In this document: piece after piece, positions 1 through 6,978 of the stretch
Layout of the letters: each line of letters begins with the position of its first letter
Position numbering within the stretch: position 1 is the first letter of the stretch
Source of the DNA: CAYGXH01 sp964354485
GTDB taxonomy: Bacteria; Bacteroidota; Ignavibacteria; UBA10030; SZUA-254
Length of the DNA stretch: 9,526 nt
NCBI GenBank assembly: GCA_964354485.1
Contig: CAYGZY010000073.1
Coordinates: 1-9,526 of the forward strand
Direction of reading: 5' to 3'
The notes under the pieces: generated by a model
What the model saw: the letters and a program-made list of their open reading frames with translations, nothing else
Told to the model about the DNA's origin: nothing
Database searches by the model: none
Translations under genes and position numbers: made by a program

Positions 1-1471
1 CACTCTTTGCGGTAAGCGAATCACCGGGAGCACGAATCTCAACAGGAGGCGCCTTGCTCTCTGCCGTAATTACCGAATCGCGGCGAAACAGCGTGTCGGA
101 TTTCTGTGCTGAAGCGATTGCAAGAGAATCGGAAACGAGTAACACCGCAGTATCTTTCTTATCCGGAATCATGGAGATTGAATCTACCTCGCTCGTAACT
201 GATTTAATCACGGAGTCAGCGGGTGAATCAATAACATCCCCCGAAAGTGAATCAATAATTGCAGAAGAATCAGCTTGTTGCAAAACCGAATCCGGTGTAA
301 GAGCCAGCACAAGCAGACTATCATATTTGTCAAGATTTTCATGAATCTTGAAATATTGTATAAATGTAATCAGCTTCTTCTGTGCGAGCGGAGCCACTTC
401 GGATGCCGGGAATTCCGCCTTCGCCTTTTCATAGTAAAACTTAGCTCTGGGATAATCGGAATAATACCGGTCGTACATCACTCCGCGTTCGTAGTAAGCT
501 TTCGCAGCAGCATCCGTCCGTTTGTAGGTCGAGTCGATCGTCTCATAAAGCTCGAAAGCTTTGACGGTATCACCGATGGTCATGTATGTTCTTGCCCGTT
601 CCAGTTCCACCAGTCCACGCTCATCATTCTTTAGTTTTTCACTGCTGAGATCTGAGAATGTTTGAAATGCAGCATCATAATCGCCGGATGCCACCTGCAT
701 CGCGCCGCTTTTCAGACGCGCCTGGAACTCGCGGGCAAAATCTTTTGTGTACTCGGGGACTCGTGCGTATGCCTCGGCCGCCTGACGGTGGCGATTCAGA
801 CGTTCATAGCACTGAGCACGGTAATAATGCAGACGGGATATAAGGTCATCGTCAGCAGAAACATCCATTCCCTTCTCATAGGAAATTATCGCCTCTTCAT
901 ATTCCTCCCGGTCGACCATTATCTGCGCCTCCAGCATCATCCCCAGCACAACCATATCGTCTTCGCCGGCCGCTGTAACTTCCGGTATAAGCTCCCGAAG
1001 AGTCAGCAGAGACTCATCACTCTTCCCCGACTGGTAGAGCGCTATCGCGAGCCAGAGTTTCGATTCAAACCGGAGTGAACTTGAAGGGATGTTTTCGAGA
1101 AATTCCCGAAATTTTCTTATCGCAGACTCTGTCTCGCCTCTGTACACATATGATTGTCCGATCATAATAAGACTGCGGTCGAGGAAAGACGATTGCGGAT
1201 AGAGCTGAATTACCTTCGAACATTTCTCGATGACTTTTTCAAATTTACCCGCTACTGCCTTCGGAATTACATACGGTCTGAAGTAATTGGTATCACGATC
1301 TTTCTGGGGTGTTTTTTCAACTTCCCGAACTGCCTCACCGAATACTTTCTTGGCATTGTAGTACGTGTTGAAATATGCCGTAACATTATGGTAAGTCGAA
1401 CAGCCGGCTAAAAGAGTAAGCCCGCTAATGCATAATATGACGTGGAGGTAATGTTGCTTGATGATGTTCAT
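1..1471 (-). CDS. TPR-repeat outer-membrane lipoprotein, SprE/PorW-like N-terminus (3' end outside window)
   Basis: I translated this by hand on the minus strand; 490 codons run without a stop to the window edge, so the C-terminus is missing. Residues 1-24 form a lipoprotein signal peptide ending in the lipobox LAGC, with Cys24 as the lipidated residue and Ser at +2, which favours the outer membrane. The mature start, NVTAYFNTYYNAKKVF (residues 29-44), resembles the opening of SprE/PorW lipoproteins linked to gliding and type IX secretion. Residues about 75-380 are helical TPR-like repeats such as SLIMIGQSYVYRGETESAI. From about residue 394 the chain becomes a low-complexity linker rich in Asp-Ser-hydrophobic triplets. 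I chose the ATG at 1471. An in-frame ATG at 1498 would add nine residues, and neither start has a well-spaced ribosome-binding site. The TPR lipoprotein call is solid; the SprE/PorW relation rests on remembered motif similarity. A BamD-like assembly role is the main alternative. Confidence 0.8.
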   Translation of the reverse strand, partial: MNIIKQHYLHVILCISGLTLLAGCSTYHNVTAYFNTYYNAKKVFGEAVREVEKTPQKDRDTNYFRPYVIPKAVAGKFEKVIEKCSKVIQLYPQSSFLDRSLIMIGQSYVYRGETESAIRKFREFLENIPSSSLRFESKLWLAIALYQSGKSDESLLTLRELIPEVTAAGEDDMVVLGMMLEAQIMVDREEYEEAIISYEKGMDVSADDDLISRLHYYRAQCYERLNRHRQAAEAYARVPEYTKDFAREFQARLKSGAMQVASGDYDAAFQTFSDLSSEKLKNDERGLVELERARTYMTIGDTVKAFELYETIDSTYKRTDAAAKAYYERGVMYDRYYSDYPRAKFYYEKAKAEFPASEVAPLAQKKLITFIQYFKIHENLDKYDSLLVLALTPDSVLQQADSSAIIDSLSGDVIDSPADSVIKSVTSEVDSISMIPDKKDTAVLLVSDSLAIASAQKSDTLFRRDSVITAESKAPPVEIRAPGDSLTAKS

Positions 1472-1596
1472 TCTTCCGATACATTTAAAAATACGCATTA
1501 ATTTTACGAAAATCAATTCATAATCAACAAGCGCGGGTAACTTGCACATTTTCGTATGAATACGTACCTTCTAAGTGAACACCTTGGGAGGAAAAT
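1472..1596. promoter_or_regulatory. Divergent intergenic region between lipoprotein gene and comM
   Basis: These 125 bases separate two divergently transcribed genes and must hold both 5' ends. Towards comM the best candidate is TTGCAC (1542-1547), 17 bases, then TACCTT (1565-1570), which is a weak -10. Towards the lipoprotein gene, read on the minus strand, TTGTTG (1530-1525) lies 18 bases from TAAAAT (1506-1501). That would start RNA near 1494, inside the alternative ATG at 1498, and so favours the ATG at 1471. A 12-base palindrome, CGTAT-GA-ATACG (1553-1564), lies between the candidate comM promoter boxes. GGGAGG (1586-1591), 5 bases before the comM ATG, is a clear ribosome-binding site. 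The ribosome-binding site is firm; the promoters are weak guesses. Confidence 0.4.
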
Positions 1597-3138
1597 ATGT
1601 TCTCACATTGCCTCAGCGGCACGACCGTGGGCATCAAAGCTCACATCATTCAGGTTGAAACGCACATCGCACCGGCTTCACATATCGTCACAGTAGTCGG
1701 TTTGCCGGATAATACGGTCAAGGAAAGCCGTGACCGTGTGTACGCAGCAATTAAAACAACCGGTTTCAAATGGCCCGGACAGAGGATCACAGTTAATTTA
1801 GCGCCAGCCGATATCCGGAAGGAAGGAACATCCTTTGACCTTCCTATAGCTATGGGGATACTGGCTGCAACAAAACAGGTAGATACAGATCTGCTCAACG
1901 ATTTAATACTCCTCGGCGAGCTGGCGCTGGATGGAACACTCAGGCCGATCCATGGTGCGCTGTCCATCGCGGCGGAAGCCAGGAAGAACAAAATCCGCGG
2001 AATTATAGTCCCTCGGCAAAACGCACGGGAAGCCGCAATCATTGCAGGTCTGGAAGTCTATCCGATGGATTCACTCAGCGAAGTGGTTTCATTCTTAAAC
2101 GGAGAACATGCAATACTCCAACCCTTTCATGTCAAACTGGAGGATGTTTTTCCGTCAGATATTAAATACACAATAGATTTTTCCGAAGTGAAGGGACAGG
2201 AAAACGTAAAGCGCGCACTCGAGGTAGCCGCCGCCGGGGGGCATAATATTATTATGATCGGCCCGCCGGGTTCCGGAAAAACTATGCTTGCAAAACGGAT
2301 TCCGACGATCCTTCCTCCGCTGAGGTTTGAGGAGGCAATAGAAACGACAAAAATTCATTCGGTAGCGGGTCTCCTCCCTTCCGATATGGCGTTACTGACG
2401 ACCCGTCCGTTCCGTTCGCCTCATCATACAATATCAGACAGCGCTCTCGTCGGAGGAGGTACTATTCCCCGACCAGGTGAAATATCGCTCGCACACCATG
2501 GTGTTCTTTTCCTAGATGAACTCCCCGAGTTTGCTAGAAATGTTCTTGAAGTTCTACGCCAACCTCTCGAAGACGGACATGTAACCATCAGCAGATCCAG
2601 AATGTCGATAGATTACCCGGCCAGTTTTATGCTGATATGCGCGATGAATCCATGTCCGTGCGGATACTATACCGATCCCGCGAAGGAATGTACATGCACA
2701 AAAATGCAGATTCAGAAATACATGGCGAAAATATCGGGACCTCTGCTTGACCGGATCGATATACATGTCGAAGTTCCTGCGGTTCTCTACAGAGATCTTC
2801 TGAGAAAAGAGTCGTGCGAATCGTCGCAGTCTATCCGTCACCGCGTCATCGGCGCTCGTGAATCACAGGTAAAACGTTTTACGGGCAGGAAAGGAATGTT
2901 CTGCAACGCGGATATGGTTCCGAAAGATATTCATACATACTGCAGCATCGATTCTGCCGGCGAGGAATTATTAAAAATGGCAATCACAAAACTTGGTCTC
3001 TCGGCACGCGCCTATGACAGGATCCTCAAGGTAGCCCGGACGATTGCAGATCTGGCGATGGCGCCAAAAATCAATCCCGAACACCTCAGCGAAGCGATAC
3101 AGTACCGAAGTCTCGACAGGAACCTGTGGTTGCTTTGA
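1597..3138 (+). CDS. comM: ComM/YifB family AAA+ ATPase (Mg-chelatase-like, branch-migration helicase)
   Basis: This is a full-length 513-residue member of the ComM/YifB family, which usually runs to about 500-510 residues. Residues about 20-145 form the N-terminal ChlI/Lon-like domain. The AAA+ core follows, with Walker A GPPGSGKT at 222-229 and Walker B LFLDE ending at Glu308. A family-typical cysteine cluster, CPCG then CTC (Cys353, 355, 365, 367), follows and may bind zinc. The segment SGPLLDRIDIHVEVP comes next, then a helical C-terminal domain from about 405. In naturally transformable bacteria ComM is a cytoplasmic hexameric helicase that drives branch migration and extends recombination of incoming single-stranded DNA; in other species its role is less clear. 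The family also resembles BchI/ChlI, but no chelatase partner genes are present and the N-terminal domain fits ComM. The start is set by GGGAGG five bases upstream. No competence genes are nearby. Confidence 0.93.
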   Translation: MFSHCLSGTTVGIKAHIIQVETHIAPASHIVTVVGLPDNTVKESRDRVYAAIKTTGFKWPGQRITVNLAPADIRKEGTSFDLPIAMGILAATKQVDTDLLNDLILLGELALDGTLRPIHGALSIAAEARKNKIRGIIVPRQNAREAAIIAGLEVYPMDSLSEVVSFLNGEHAILQPFHVKLEDVFPSDIKYTIDFSEVKGQENVKRALEVAAAGGHNIIMIGPPGSGKTMLAKRIPTILPPLRFEEAIETTKIHSVAGLLPSDMALLTTRPFRSPHHTISDSALVGGGTIPRPGEISLAHHGVLFLDELPEFARNVLEVLRQPLEDGHVTISRSRMSIDYPASFMLICAMNPCPCGYYTDPAKECTCTKMQIQKYMAKISGPLLDRIDIHVEVPAVLYRDLLRKESCESSQSIRHRVIGARESQVKRFTGRKGMFCNADMVPKDIHTYCSIDSAGEELLKMAITKLGLSARAYDRILKVARTIADLAMAPKINPEHLSEAIQYRSLDRNLWLL

Positions 3139-3160
3139 TAAAGCTACACAACCGGCCACA

Positions 3161-3189
3161 TTGAATCATACCGGAAAGAGTGATATATT
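3161..3189 (+). promoter_or_regulatory. Extended -10 sigma-70-type promoter of the aro operon
   Basis: TTGAAT (3161-3166) is followed after exactly 17 bases by TATATT (3184-3189), and TGA (3181-3183) before it gives a TGn extended -10. The boxes match the bacterial consensus at 4 of 6 and 5 of 6 positions. RNA would start near 3196, about 20 bases before the aroB start. The comM stop is at 3136-3138, so the operon has its own promoter, although no terminator separates it from comM. Confidence 0.6.
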
Positions 3190-3204
3190 TCCTGAGTATT
3201 TAAT

Positions 3205-3209
3205 AAGGA
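3205..3209 (+). promoter_or_regulatory. Ribosome-binding site supporting a TTG start for aroB
   Basis: AAGGA lies 7 bases before the TTG at 3217. A second AAGGA (3212-3216) touches the TTG and is too close to serve it. No in-frame ATG lies near, and the family's N-terminal strand begins within a few residues of this TTG, so the TTG start is preferred. Confidence 0.6.
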
Positions 3210-3216
3210 ACAAGGA

Positions 3217-4287
3217 TTGAAGAAACCTTTGAAAGTAGTTGTGTCAACCGCACTTTTACCGTATTCATACGAAATAGTGCTGGGGATCGGACTCCGTCAG
3301 GCAATCGATGAAATCAAATCACGCTTTTCCCGCTGCAAGGTATTCGTTGTGACCGATTCAAATGTTATGAAGTACTACGGTTCGCTCTTTCAGAAAAAGC
3401 AATGGATAACGACAGTAATCCGTGCAGGCGAACGAAACAAGAACCGTCGCTCCAAAGAACTGATCGAAAATCAACTTATCTCTCATAATGCTGGAAGAGA
3501 TTCAATCATAATTGCACTTGGCGGCGGAATGATCGGCGACCTGGCGGGATTCACGGCTGCAACCTTTATGCGCGGTATACCATATATCCACATCCCCACT
3601 ACGCTCCTCTCACAGGTCGACAGCAGTATCGGCGGTAAGGTTGCAATTAATCATCCGCAGGGTAAAAATCTTATCGGCGCTTTTCACCGGCCGGGCAAAG
3701 TTTACATAGATATCAATACCCTCCATACACTTCCTCATCGTGAATTTCAACAGGGCATGGCTGAAGTTATTAAGTATGCGGCTATATTAGACAGCGGACT
3801 TTTTAACTACCTCGAGGATCACCATCAACAGATTATATCCCGTGAGGAAAAAGCACTGCTCTATATTATACATCGTTGTATCAAGCTCAAAAAATATGTT
3901 GTCGAAAAAGACGAAAGAGAATCCAATTTCAGGAGGGTCCTCAATTTCGGACACACCATCGGTCATGCGCTGGAAGCTTATCTGCGCTACGGATTACCGC
4001 ATGGTCGAGCGGTAGCGATCGGTATGGCCGTTGAAGCCGAACTCTCCCGTAAATACGGCCTGCTTGATAAGAAGGATTTGGAACGTTTGAAGGGACTGAT
4101 TTCACTCTATCATCTTCCCACCTCGATTCCACGAGGGATTGACATCGCCCGTCTTCTGGCATTGACTTCGCTCGATAAAAAATCTTATAGAAACAACGTC
4201 CGCTACACGCTTCTCGAAGCGATAGGGAAAGCCCGCTGGGATGTCACTCTGAGCGAAGGAAGAGTAAGGAGAGCTTTAATACGATGA
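3217..4287 (+). CDS. aroB: 3-dehydroquinate synthase
   Basis: This 356-residue cytoplasmic enzyme converts DAHP to 3-dehydroquinate, the second step of the shikimate pathway, using NAD+ and a divalent metal. The glycine-rich nucleotide motif GGGMIGD is at 102-108, followed by the conserved run IPTTLLSQVDSSIGGK (126-141) and NLIGAFHRP (151-159). The three metal ligands are Glu183 in GMAEVIKY, His246 in NFGHTIGH and His262 in LPHGRAV; the 16-residue spacing of the histidines fits the family. Related sugar-phosphate cyclases exist, but the setting among aro genes supports AroB. Translation begins at an unusual TTG preceded by AAGGA. The stop TGA overlaps the ATG of the next gene by four bases (ATGA at 4284), which suggests translational coupling. 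It is the first gene of the aro operon. Confidence 0.96.
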   Translation: MKKPLKVVVSTALLPYSYEIVLGIGLRQAIDEIKSRFSRCKVFVVTDSNVMKYYGSLFQKKQWITTVIRAGERNKNRRSKELIENQLISHNAGRDSIIIALGGGMIGDLAGFTAATFMRGIPYIHIPTTLLSQVDSSIGGKVAINHPQGKNLIGAFHRPGKVYIDINTLHTLPHREFQQGMAEVIKYAAILDSGLFNYLEDHHQQIISREEKALLYIIHRCIKLKKYVVEKDERESNFRRVLNFGHTIGHALEAYLRYGLPHGRAVAIGMAVEAELSRKYGLLDKKDLERLKGLISLYHLPTSIPRGIDIARLLALTSLDKKSYRNNVRYTLLEAIGKARWDVTLSEGRVRRALIR

Positions 4288-5705
4288 TGCTCTGTCCTTC
4301 GATACAACCATCATCTTCAGAAGAGGCCATCAAGTCGCTCCATCAATTCATGCACTCCGCCGAATTTATTGAAGTGCGAGTCGATACAATCCGGGGTCTC
4401 AATCTCCCCCGCTTGCTTTCTTCCCCCCGGCCGAAAGTTATAATCACAAACCGCCGAATTACGGACAAGGGCAACTTCAGAGGCACCGACAAGGAACATT
4501 CCTCGATACTTATCGAAGCAGCAGAGCTTGGAGCAGAATACATCGATATCGAAATGCGGCTGGGTAAAAGAATATTTGATAAGATACGATCCCTGAAAAA
4601 ACCGGTAAAAATTATTTGTTCCCATCATGACTTTTCTAAAACACCGCGGAATTTATCGGCGATCTATGAGAAAATGAAATTAATGAAAGCAGACATCATC
4701 AAGATCGCGACAATGGGAAACAGCATTACCGATAATGAGAGAATATTCGAGCTCCTGCGCCGGGCACGAAGAGAAAGGAGAAAAGTAATCGGCATATGCA
4801 TGGGCGAATATGGCGAAATAAGCAGAATCCTCGGCGGCAAATTCGGCGGGTACCTCAGCTATGTCTCTACGCCGGATACAGATGCAACGGGACCCGGGCA
4901 AATAACATTTGATCAGATGAAGAATGTTTTTCGGGCAGATAGAGTGAGCAAATCAACGAAAATTTTCGGCCTCGTCGGTAATCCGGTCAGATACAGCAAA
5001 GGGATTTACTATCATAACACGATATTTTCACGCCGTTCTCTGGATGCGGTGTATGTTAATTTCCTGGTCGACAACCTTGAAAATTTTCTACCCTCTGCAT
5101 GGAATTATCTTACGGGAGTCAGTGTAACAATGCCATTCAAACAAAAAGTTGTACAATATCTCGATGGGATTGACGACGCAGTGAAAAATCTCGGGATTGT
5201 TAATACCGTTATTAAACGTAGGGGCAAATTGATTGGTTATAACACTGACCTATCAGCAATGCTAAAAATTCTCAGAAAACTGAAGGCGGGAAAAAATACG
5301 AAGGTAATGATACTTGGAACCGGGAGCATGGCGAGAACGATTGCCCATGCATGCGATATACTCGGAACATGGGCTATAATCGTGAGCAGGAATTTACAAA
5401 AGGCGCGGATGCTGGCAGATGAATACAACTTTGATTTTTCGACATATGATGCGATTGGAGATATGCGAATCGGACTGCTCATAAATGCAACTTCTATCGG
5501 AATGGGCAACAGCTCTGAAAAACCGCCAATCCCCGATTCACTTTTGCGTAAGGAAATGGTTATACTTGACGTCGTATCTGCGCCACAAAGGACCAGACTC
5601 ATCATGGAAGCAGAAAAAGTCGGTTGTAAAACAATTACGGGTGGTGAAATTTTCTCGATTCAAGCTCGACTTCAATCAGCTCTTTTTCTGGAAGCGTGCC
5701 GATGA
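4284..5705 (+). CDS. aroDE: Bifunctional 3-dehydroquinate dehydratase (type I) / shikimate dehydrogenase fusion
   Basis: One 473-residue chain carries two successive enzymes, steps 3 and 4 of the shikimate pathway. Residues 1 to about 220 are a type I dehydroquinase: Glu30 and Arg32 in EVRVD, Glu90 in YIDIE, the catalytic His115 in SHHDF, the Schiff-base Lys140 in DIIKIA, and a TGPGQIT tail motif like SAPGQIS of E. coli AroD. Residues about 226-473 are NADP-dependent shikimate dehydrogenase: NPVRYSKGIYYHN (233-245), catalytic Lys286 in TMPFK, Asp322 in GYNTD, the nucleotide loop GTGSMA (345-350), and Arg369 in VSRN, which suits the NADP 2'-phosphate. Similar fusions are known in plants and chlamydiae. 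Two oddities: Gly240 stands where the second shikimate-carboxylate serine is usual, and Asp61 stands where AroD has Glu86. A second ATG at 4287 is an equally possible start. Overlaps of four bases flank the gene on both sides. Confidence 0.95.
   Translation: MMLCPSIQPSSSEEAIKSLHQFMHSAEFIEVRVDTIRGLNLPRLLSSPRPKVIITNRRITDKGNFRGTDKEHSSILIEAAELGAEYIDIEMRLGKRIFDKIRSLKKPVKIICSHHDFSKTPRNLSAIYEKMKLMKADIIKIATMGNSITDNERIFELLRRARRERRKVIGICMGEYGEISRILGGKFGGYLSYVSTPDTDATGPGQITFDQMKNVFRADRVSKSTKIFGLVGNPVRYSKGIYYHNTIFSRRSLDAVYVNFLVDNLENFLPSAWNYLTGVSVTMPFKQKVVQYLDGIDDAVKNLGIVNTVIKRRGKLIGYNTDLSAMLKILRKLKAGKNTKVMILGTGSMARTIAHACDILGTWAIIVSRNLQKARMLADEYNFDFSTYDAIGDMRIGLLINATSIGMGNSSEKPPIPDSLLRKEMVILDVVSAPQRTRLIMEAEKVGCKTITGGEIFSIQARLQSALFLEACR
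5690..5694 (+). promoter_or_regulatory. Ribosome-binding site deciding the aroA start
   Basis: GGAAG lies 7 bases before the ATG at 5702 but only one base before the upstream in-frame GTG at 5696. This spacing, together with the ATGA overlap with the aroDE stop, favours the ATG at 5702 over the longer GTG form. Confidence 0.6.
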
Positions 5706-6973
5706 TTTCTTCTGAAATTCGAGTCATCCATCCTCCGGCAAGCATCGATGCGAACATCGAAGTCCCGCCGTCCAAGAGTTATACAAATCGTGCACTAATA
5801 ACTGCGGCTCTTGCGGATGGTAACTCCGTCATTCGTAATCCATCGAAAAGCGACGATACCCAATATCTCAAAACAGCGCTTACACAGTTCGGGTTAAAAA
5901 TTCTTGAAAAGAATGAGGTAATCGAAATCACGGGGGCTAATGGGATCATCCAACCGCCGGCTGAAGAGCTGTATGTTGGAAATGCAGGGACAGCGATACG
6001 GTTCCTGACAGCATTATCTGCACTCACAAAAGGTACGACTCATCTCACGGGTAATGAACGGATGAAAAAGAGGCCGATGCAGGATTTACTCGATGCTCTC
6101 TCCGTCGCGGGAATTGAGTGTTCCTCACATAACGGCTTTCCTCCACTGACGATATGCGTAGGAAAACTGCGCGGAGGTACCATAACGGTAAATTGCGATA
6201 AAAGCAGTCAGTTTCTTTCATCGCTGTTACTCATCGCGCCATATGCACCGGAGACCATGATTCTTCGGACTTCAGGTAAAATTTCATCAATGCCATACAT
6301 CGATATGACGGTTCAAACCATGCAGGCATTCGGCGCTATTGTTACGCGGCCTTCTTCAGATATATTCATAATCGACAATCAGCACAAGTATATCGGTACA
6401 GATTATTCAATCGAGGGCGATGCTTCCTCGGCTTCCTATTTCTGTGCTGCGGCGGCAATCACAGGCGGGAGAATCCGCATTACGAACGTCGGGCATTCAT
6501 CTCTGCAGGGTGACATTAAATTTCTTGACATCCTTTCTTCAATGGGGAGTGTTGTCAAAAAAAATACCGATTGGATTGAAGTTAGTGGAAATACGCTCCA
6601 GGGTGTGGATGTTGATATGGGCAATATCCCAGATTGCGTTCCGACAGTTGCAGTGACTGCGGCATTTGCCCAGGGCCGGACTGTTATTAAGAATATCCAT
6701 CACCTGCGGTACAAAGAATCAGATCGGATCACAGCTATTGCCTGCGGTCTTTCACAAATTGGCTGTGGTGTTGAAACGGGCGATGACTGGCTGAAAATCA
6801 TACCAAAACAACTCCAGGGTGCGAAGATAGAAACGTACAACGACCACAGGATTGCGATGAGTTTTGCGATTGCGGGATTAAAGATCGACGGCATAATAAT
6901 AGAAAATCCACAATGTGTTTCAAAATCGTATCCTAATTTCTGGGAAGAAATCAAAAAACTTGAAGGCAGGTGA
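5702..6973 (+). CDS. aroA: 3-phosphoshikimate 1-carboxyvinyltransferase (EPSP synthase)
   Basis: This 423-residue cytoplasmic enzyme joins PEP to shikimate-3-phosphate to form EPSP, step 6 of the pathway; it is the target of glyphosate. Motifs run in family order: PPSKSYTNR (22-30), GNAGTAIRF (93-101), RMKKRPMQDLLDAL, KSSQFLSSLL, EGDASSASYF, QGDIKFLDIL, the catalytic Asp311 in GNIPD, Glu339 in YKESDR, and YNDHRIAMSF near the end. Asp311 and Glu339 are 28 apart, as are Asp313 and Glu341 of E. coli. The GNAGTA loop follows the E. coli (class I) pattern and has the same numbering, with Gly96 and Thr97 kept but Phe at position 101, where E. coli has Pro. I chose the ATG at 5702; the GTG at 5696 would add two residues. 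The ATG overlaps the aroDE stop by four bases, so translation is probably coupled. Confidence 0.96.
   Translation: MISSEIRVIHPPASIDANIEVPPSKSYTNRALITAALADGNSVIRNPSKSDDTQYLKTALTQFGLKILEKNEVIEITGANGIIQPPAEELYVGNAGTAIRFLTALSALTKGTTHLTGNERMKKRPMQDLLDALSVAGIECSSHNGFPPLTICVGKLRGGTITVNCDKSSQFLSSLLLIAPYAPETMILRTSGKISSMPYIDMTVQTMQAFGAIVTRPSSDIFIIDNQHKYIGTDYSIEGDASSASYFCAAAAITGGRIRITNVGHSSLQGDIKFLDILSSMGSVVKKNTDWIEVSGNTLQGVDVDMGNIPDCVPTVAVTAAFAQGRTVIKNIHHLRYKESDRITAIACGLSQIGCGVETGDDWLKIIPKQLQGAKIETYNDHRIAMSFAIAGLKIDGIIIENPQCVSKSYPNFWEEIKKLEGR
6968..6973 (+). promoter_or_regulatory. Ribosome-binding site deciding the aroC start
   Basis: AGGTGA, which overlaps the aroA stop codon, lies 5 bases before the ATG at 6979. 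The in-frame GTG at 6970 falls inside this site. Since AroC proteins characteristically begin MAGNTFG or MAGNTIG, the ATG at 6979 is the better start. Confidence 0.7.
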
Positions 6974-6978
6974 CTTAT

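Noticed and set aside
54..1411. Plus-strand frames of 61-138 codons across the left end
   Set aside because: They are shadows of the long minus-strand lipoprotein frame, which has a signal peptide, lipobox and TPR repeats; the plus-strand translations show no family resemblance.
5696..5701. GTG at 5696 as the aroA start
   Set aside because: GGAAG lies only one base upstream of it but seven bases before the ATG at 5702, and the ATG gives the same ATGA overlap seen at the previous junction.
6970..6978. GTG at 6970 as the aroC start, overlapping the aroA stop
   Set aside because: The family N-terminus begins at the MAGNTFG encoded from 6979, and the GTG lies inside the ribosome-binding site for that ATG.
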